A stretch of DNA of 64,000 nt from Leifsonia sp. PS1209 (lineage in GTDB: Bacteria; Actinomycetota; Actinomycetes; Actinomycetales; Microbacteriaceae). The position numbers and the translations under genes were made by a program. The stretch is taken from contig NZ_CP051154.1 of assembly GCF_012317045.1 (NCBI RefSeq), forward strand, positions 3,348,001 to 3,412,000, given 5' to 3'. Position 1 is the first letter of the stretch; each line of letters begins with the position of its first letter. The notes beneath the pieces are model-generated. The model was not told the DNA's origin and made no database searches. It saw only the letters and a program-made list of their open reading frames with translations. Shown piece after piece: positions 60,649 to 64,000 of this stretch.

Positions 60649-61083
60649 ATGGCAACAACCTCGGCCACCGCAGCACCGGTGGCGGCACTCTCGAAGCCGC
60701 GCGTCGCGGTCATCCTCGTCGTCGCGGTCGCCATCGCGATCGCGCTCAACGCCGTCGTGGCGACCATCGCGAAAGCGGCGGGCGCCCCGGCTGACTTCGG
60801 CGGACTCTCCGTGCCCGCGTACGTCTCGATGACGATCCTCGGCATCCTGGCGGGGTGGATCGGCTGGCGCCTGGTGGAACGTCACGCGCGAGATCCGCGC
60901 CGGATGCTCACCATCCTCGTCCCTGTGGTGCTGCTGCTGTCGTTCATCCCGGACATCCTGCTGGCGGTACTCCAGTTCATGCCGGGCGCGACGGGAACCG
61001 CCATCCTCGCGCTGGTGGCGATGCACATCGTGGTGGCCGCGGTCGCCGTGCCGGCCTACGTGCTCGCATCCCGGTCGCGCTGA
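60649..61083 (+). CDS. DUF6069 family membrane protein
   Basis: 144 residues, four membrane helices (VAVILVVAVAIAIALNAVVA, YVSMTILGILAGWIGWRL, MLTILVPVVLLLSFIPDILL and a last one). Typical DUF6069. It is probably repressed by the divergent TetR. Its 3' end overlaps the convergent PAP2 gene by 28 nt. Confidence 0.8.
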   Translation: MATTSATAAPVAALSKPRVAVILVVAVAIAIALNAVVATIAKAAGAPADFGGLSVPAYVSMTILGILAGWIGWRLVERHARDPRRMLTILVPVVLLLSFIPDILLAVLQFMPGATGTAILALVAMHIVVAAVAVPAYVLASRSR

Positions 61084-61730
61084 CGGGCGGACGGCCTCCG
61101 GCGCAGAACCAGTGCGGCGCAGACCAGGGCGACCACGACCATCCCGAGACCGAGAACCGCGCCGGCCGCGACGTCGTGGAGATAGTGGGCGCCCTGCGCG
61201 ACCCGGTCGAACGCGACGAGGGCCGCGCATCCGAAGGCCGCAACCATCACGGCGAAGCGGCGGGACAGCACCGCGATGACGGCGGCGGCCGCGAACGCGA
61301 GCGTCGCGTGGTTCGACGGGAACGACCAGTCGCCGAGCGGCGCGCACTCCTCCGCCAGCGGCCACCGCTGACAGGGGCGCAGCTCCGTGACGAGCAGCTT
61401 GATCGACTCGCTCGCCGCGTACGCGATCCCGACCGAGACGACCAGGGCGACCACGCGGACCCGGGCGGCCGGCTGCCGTCGCCAGCTCAGGACGATGGCT
61501 GCGGTCACTCCGGCGGCGAGCGCCACCAGCGCGACCTCCGAGAGGAGGCCCACGCCGGGCACGCCCGCCGAGACGGCGACGAGCCACCTGGTGGCGACGA
61601 CGCTCAGGCTTCCGGGGAACGGCACCACGAGCACGAGCGCACTGAGGGCGACGGCGGACGCGAACAGCACACGCTGCGGCACGGTCGGGAGGGCGGCGAG
61701 CGCGGCGGTGCGGAGGGGAACGGTGGGCAT
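61056..61730 (-). CDS. PAP2 superfamily phosphatase
   Basis: 224 residues, six membrane helices. The three PAP2 motifs are KLLVTELRP, FPSNHATLA and DRVAQGAHYLHDVAAG. It removes phosphate from a lipid or isoprenoid phosphate at the membrane surface; undecaprenyl pyrophosphate is a common substrate. Its gene overlaps the DUF6069 3' end. Confidence 0.87.
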   Translation of the reverse strand: MPTVPLRTAALAALPTVPQRVLFASAVALSALVLVVPFPGSLSVVATRWLVAVSAGVPGVGLLSEVALVALAAGVTAAIVLSWRRQPAARVRVVALVVSVGIAYAASESIKLLVTELRPCQRWPLAEECAPLGDWSFPSNHATLAFAAAAVIAVLSRRFAVMVAAFGCAALVAFDRVAQGAHYLHDVAAGAVLGLGMVVVALVCAALVLRRRPSARQRDRDAST

Positions 61731-61836
61731 ACCCGGACGCTATCCGGGCGGCTGCGTGGCCCTCATCCGTCGCTCGACGGGTCTTGCTACACAGAACGAA
61801 TGACTTCCCCGAAGCGTCCGAGCACCCAGCGACCGA

Positions 61837-62550
61837 TCACCAGGGCACCGTCTCCCCGTTCCTGTCGAGGTACTGCAGGCCGGCCGCGCCGCGCTGCGCA
61901 TCCACCGTGTCGACCAGGGGCGGGATGCTCTCCTCGATGCGCAGCGTCGCGCCCGAGCCGCCCATGTCGGTCTGCACCCAGCCGGGGGCTGTCAGCAGGA
62001 GCGCGCGATCCTCGCCGTCGTGTCGGGCCGCGTAGCTGCGCATCAGCTGGTTGAGCGCCGCCTTGCTGGCGCGGTAGACCTCGAATCCGCCTGTGCGGTT
62101 GTTGGCGACGCTCCCCTGTCCGGACGACATGACGGCGATGGTGCCGTCCGGCGCGACCAGGTCGTCGAGCGCCTCGACGGTGCGGATCACGCTGAGCACG
62201 TTCGTGTACATCATCCGTTCGAACTCGTCGTCCAGGATGTCGGCGGCGATGGCGCTCCGGGGGACGAGCGCGATACCGGCGACGACGAACAGCAGATCGA
62301 AGGTGCGCCCGGAGAGACGCCTGCTCAGCGCATCCACCTCGTCCCGTTTGGTGATGTCGACGTGCTCGATCTCGACCGCGCCGCCCGCCCGCTCGGCGAA
62401 GGCGTGCAGGGGAGTCGGCGCGTCGCCGCGCACGGTTCCCACGACCCGGGAGCCGCGGGCGACGTACTCCTCGACGATCGCCTCCCCCAGCCCCCGGGAT
62501 GCGCCGATCACGAGCACGGCCCTGTTCGGGCTGGTCGTGTGTGTGTCCAT
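61837..62550 (-). CDS. SDR family oxidoreductase
   Basis: 237 residues. AVLVIGASRGLGEAIVEEY, DLLFVVAGIA and the Tyr/Lys in YRASKAALNQLMR are present; NAG of the usual NNAG is replaced by VAG. The C-terminus has LLLTAPGWVQTDMGGSGA. It is divergent from TetR 2 and controlled by two palindromes between them. Confidence 0.88.
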   Translation of the reverse strand: MDTHTTSPNRAVLVIGASRGLGEAIVEEYVARGSRVVGTVRGDAPTPLHAFAERAGGAVEIEHVDITKRDEVDALSRRLSGRTFDLLFVVAGIALVPRSAIAADILDDEFERMMYTNVLSVIRTVEALDDLVAPDGTIAVMSSGQGSVANNRTGGFEVYRASKAALNQLMRSYAARHDGEDRALLLTAPGWVQTDMGGSGATLRIEESIPPLVDTVDAQRGAAGLQYLDRNGETVPW

Positions 62551-62561
62551 GTTCTTCTCAT

Positions 62562-62585
62562 TTCACTCAACTGTTGTTGAGCGAA
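62562..62585. promoter_or_regulatory. TetR operator 1 (SDR side)
   Basis: TTCACTCAAC-n4-GTTGAGCGAA, one mismatch between arms. It lies 11 nt upstream of the SDR start codon and 10 nt from operator 2. Confidence 0.7.
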
Positions 62586-62595
62586 ACAGTACCAC

Positions 62596-62619
62596 TTCAC
62601 TCAACCGTTGTAGAGTGAA
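62596..62619. promoter_or_regulatory. TetR operator 2 (TetR side)
   Basis: TTCACTCAAC-n4-GTAGAGTGAA, one mismatch between arms. It overlaps TAGAGT (62611-62616), the likely -10 of tetR 2, so binding would repress the regulator itself. Confidence 0.7.
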
Positions 62620-62623
62620 TGCC

Positions 62624-63163
62624 GTGGATGAGTCGATGACGCGGGCAGAGCGACGGGCGGCGACCGCCGCTAAGATCCTCGATGCCGCACAGACCGAGTT
62701 CGGCGAGCGCGGCGCCGACGGCGCCACCGTGCGCGGAATCGCGCAGCGCGCGGGCGTCGACCCGTCGCTCGTGCTGCAGCACTACGGCTCGAAGCAGGCG
62801 CTGTTCGCCCTGGCGGTCCGGCCGGCGCCCGACCTGAGCGCCGAACAGGTGCCGCAACACCTGGCGGAGGTCCTGGATCTCCGGCTGCGCGAGCTGCCGC
62901 CGCACACGAAGGCTCTCGTGCGCTCCATGCTCACCTCGCCGCAGGCGGCGACAGTGATGCGCGACTATCTGGAAGACCGGGTCGACAACCTGGCACGCAC
63001 GAGCGACCGCGACGACGCCCGCCTGCGCGCGGCCGTGCTGGTGTCGAGCATCCTCGGGATGACGATCGCCAGGCACTTCGTCGACCTCCCCGAGCTCGAC
63101 CTCGACAGCGACGACATCGCCGCGGTCGTCGAGCCGTGGTTCGGGATGCTGCTGGCGGACTGA
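62624..63163 (+). CDS. TetR family transcriptional regulator 2
   Basis: 179 residues. HTH: ILDAAQTEFGERGADGATVR, GIAQRAGVDPSLVLQHYGSK. Typical helical ligand domain. GTG 62624 is preferred: TAGAGT ends 7 nt upstream, a leaderless pattern; ATG 62636 is an alternative. It probably represses itself and the divergent SDR through the two operators. Confidence 0.88.
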   Translation: MDESMTRAERRAATAAKILDAAQTEFGERGADGATVRGIAQRAGVDPSLVLQHYGSKQALFALAVRPAPDLSAEQVPQHLAEVLDLRLRELPPHTKALVRSMLTSPQAATVMRDYLEDRVDNLARTSDRDDARLRAAVLVSSILGMTIARHFVDLPELDLDSDDIAAVVEPWFGMLLAD

Positions 63164-63169
63164 CCGAAC

Positions 63170-63451
63170 TCACCCCCGCTCGTCGAGCTCCCGCCGGAGG
63201 GAAGCGTTCTCCGCCTCCAGGCCGATCACCCTCTCGATGCCGGCGAGGTTCAGGCCGTCGCCCTGGAGGTCGGCGATCCTGCGCATCCGCTCGATGTCGT
63301 CTCCGCTGTACCGCCGGGTCCCTCCGTCGGTTCGCGCCGGAGTGAGCAGGCCCTTGCGCTCGTACAGCCGGAGGGTCGCGGGCGGGAGTCCGAGCAGGTC
63401 GGAGGCGACGGCCATGCTGTAGACCGGGCGGCTTCCTGGCGGCTGATTCAT
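63170..63451 (-). CDS. HspR-like MerR family regulator
   Basis: 93 residues. MerR HTH with the HspR-type start: PVYSMAVASDLLGLPPATLR, LYERKGLLTPARTDGGTRRY, SGDDIERMRRIADLQGDGLN, then a short coiled coil. It is divergent from a small gene and an Hsp20 gene, so it probably represses heat-shock genes. ATG 63451 is used; the upstream part of the frame is non-coding in appearance. Confidence 0.87.
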   Translation of the reverse strand: MNQPPGSRPVYSMAVASDLLGLPPATLRLYERKGLLTPARTDGGTRRYSGDDIERMRRIADLQGDGLNLAGIERVIGLEAENASLRRELDERG

Positions 63452-63489
63452 CTTCGAATTGTGCGCGGAGCACTTGCGAACTGTCAACT

Positions 63490-63514
63490 GTTGATGTAGA
63501 AAATATGCATCAAC
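63490..63514. promoter_or_regulatory. Probable operator of the HspR-like regulator
   Basis: GTTGATG-n11-CATCAAC around an AT-rich centre (TAGAAAATATG) between the regulator and the Hsp20-side genes. Its position suits a MerR-type site. It is not the classical HAIR sequence. Confidence 0.45.
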
Positions 63515-63602
63515 TGATCCACATCCTCTCTGGGTCGCGGAGTCGGGCCTCGGCATCCGGCTTCGCGGCGGCACGCGACGACAGGTATGGAGGTGATGAA
63601 CC

Positions 63603-63848
63603 GTGACAGTGGCGGACGTGGTCGAGCAGACGGTGGACGAGTTCGCGGAGATCCTCTGCTCCGATCAGGAGTGGGTGGATGCGGAGTTCGAGCAGATCGT
63701 CTCCGGCTTCTGGGATGCGCCGGCGACGACGGCCGACGCTCCTCGGTCGCGGGACGCGGCCGCGCATCCCGATCGGCGGACGACGTCGCATCCGCACGGC
63801 GGACCGCGAGCACCGGAGCCGCGCGCATCGATCCGGTCACCACCGTGA
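63603..63848 (+). CDS. Small acidic protein upstream of Hsp20
   Basis: 81 residues. An acidic N-terminal half (VADVVEQTVDEFAEILCSDQ, EWVDAEFEQIVSGFW) and a Pro/Arg/His-rich tail. No family is recognised. GGAGGTGA 6 nt before GTG 63603 is a strong SD, so it is probably translated. It lies between the HspR-like regulator and hsp20, and may be in the same heat-inducible operon. Confidence 0.6.
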   Translation: MTVADVVEQTVDEFAEILCSDQEWVDAEFEQIVSGFWDAPATTADAPRSRDAAAHPDRRTTSHPHGGPRAPEPRASIRSPP

Positions 63849-63936
63849 CACCGGGCCAGGACGCCTGGCCATGCCGACACCACGAACACAACCCGGCGGC
63901 ACCGTGCCGCCACACCGATGGAAGGAGAATCTCACC

Positions 63937-64000
63937 ATGTCGATGTCATTTGATCCTTTCAGCCAGCTGGACAGGATCGCGCAGAGCGTGTTCGACACCA
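63937..64000 (+). CDS. Hsp20/alpha-crystallin family chaperone (partial)
   Basis: The first 21 codons read MSMSFDPFSQLDRIAQSVFD and then run off the window. This is a typical Hsp20 N-terminus (FDPF-x-x-LDR). GAAGGAG lies 10 nt upstream. It is placed downstream of an HspR-like gene, as expected for a heat-shock holdase. Confidence 0.75.
   Translation, partial: MSMSFDPFSQLDRIAQSVFDT

Overview
The window is high-GC DNA from an actinobacterium, most likely a member of Microbacteriaceae (Leifsonia or a close relative). The evidence is the strong G/C third-position bias, the ftsH-folE-folP-folB-folK-DUF3180-PH-PH-DUF2520-panC-lysS gene order, ClpC with a ClgR-like box, RipA-like NlpC/P60 and M23 hydrolases, and several starts that look leaderless (a TANNNT box 6-8 nt upstream). 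The genus assignment is inference; no 16S gene is present.

Regions. (1) 1-9.1 kb: start of an unidentified gene, radA, a membrane-anchored hypothetical, an N-acetylglutamate synthase-type GNAT, clpC, a lipoprotein, pirin, cardiolipin synthase. (2) 9.1-22.5 kb: a CtaG-like gene, then a long minus-strand housekeeping cluster (tilS, hpt, ftsH, four folate genes, DUF3180, two PH-domain membrane proteins, a DUF2520 protein, panC, lysS) with ppa divergent from tilS. (3) 22.6-25.2 kb: two overlapping paralogous cell-wall hydrolases. (4) 25.66-26.0 kb: tRNA-Glu, tRNA-Asp, tRNA-Phe. (5) 25.95-37.40 kb: an 11.4-kb integrative element inserted in tRNA-Phe, bounded by 58-bp direct repeats. It carries a tyrosine integrase, a SIS-HAD fusion plus PfkB kinase pair, a three-gene operon (PRTase-like protein, AAA+ ATPase, unclassified Rossmann-like protein), an IS3 remnant and an RHH-led toxin-antitoxin-like pair. 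(6) 37.5-42 kb: DUF6153/DUF305 genes, a RibD-type reductase, MFS transporter, MocR regulator. (7) 42.0-58.6 kb: a divergent catabolic cluster. (8) 58.7-64 kb: small membrane proteins, peptidase E-like, two TetR genes with clear palindromic operators, PAP2, SDR, and an HspR-like/Hsp20 locus.

How the catabolic cluster fits together: the plus strand encodes an IclR regulator, a spermidine/putrescine-type ABC importer, a second IclR, a cyclase-family hydrolase, both subunits of a 3-oxoacid CoA-transferase and a thiolase. The minus strand encodes a DUF6282 hydrolase, a beta-keto acid cleavage enzyme (BKACE), a cupin, an HpcH/HpaI aldolase, an SDR, an iron alcohol dehydrogenase and an aldehyde dehydrogenase. 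BKACE makes acetoacetate, the CoA-transferase activates it and the thiolase splits it, so the end of the pathway is readable while its substrate is not.

The strongest candidate for an undescribed system is the cargo of the tRNA-Phe element (28.1-35.4 kb): sugar-phosphate/nucleotide-handling folds next to a PRTase-AAA+-Rossmann operon. Its layout resembles a mobile conflict or stress system, but its function cannot be read from the sequence alone.
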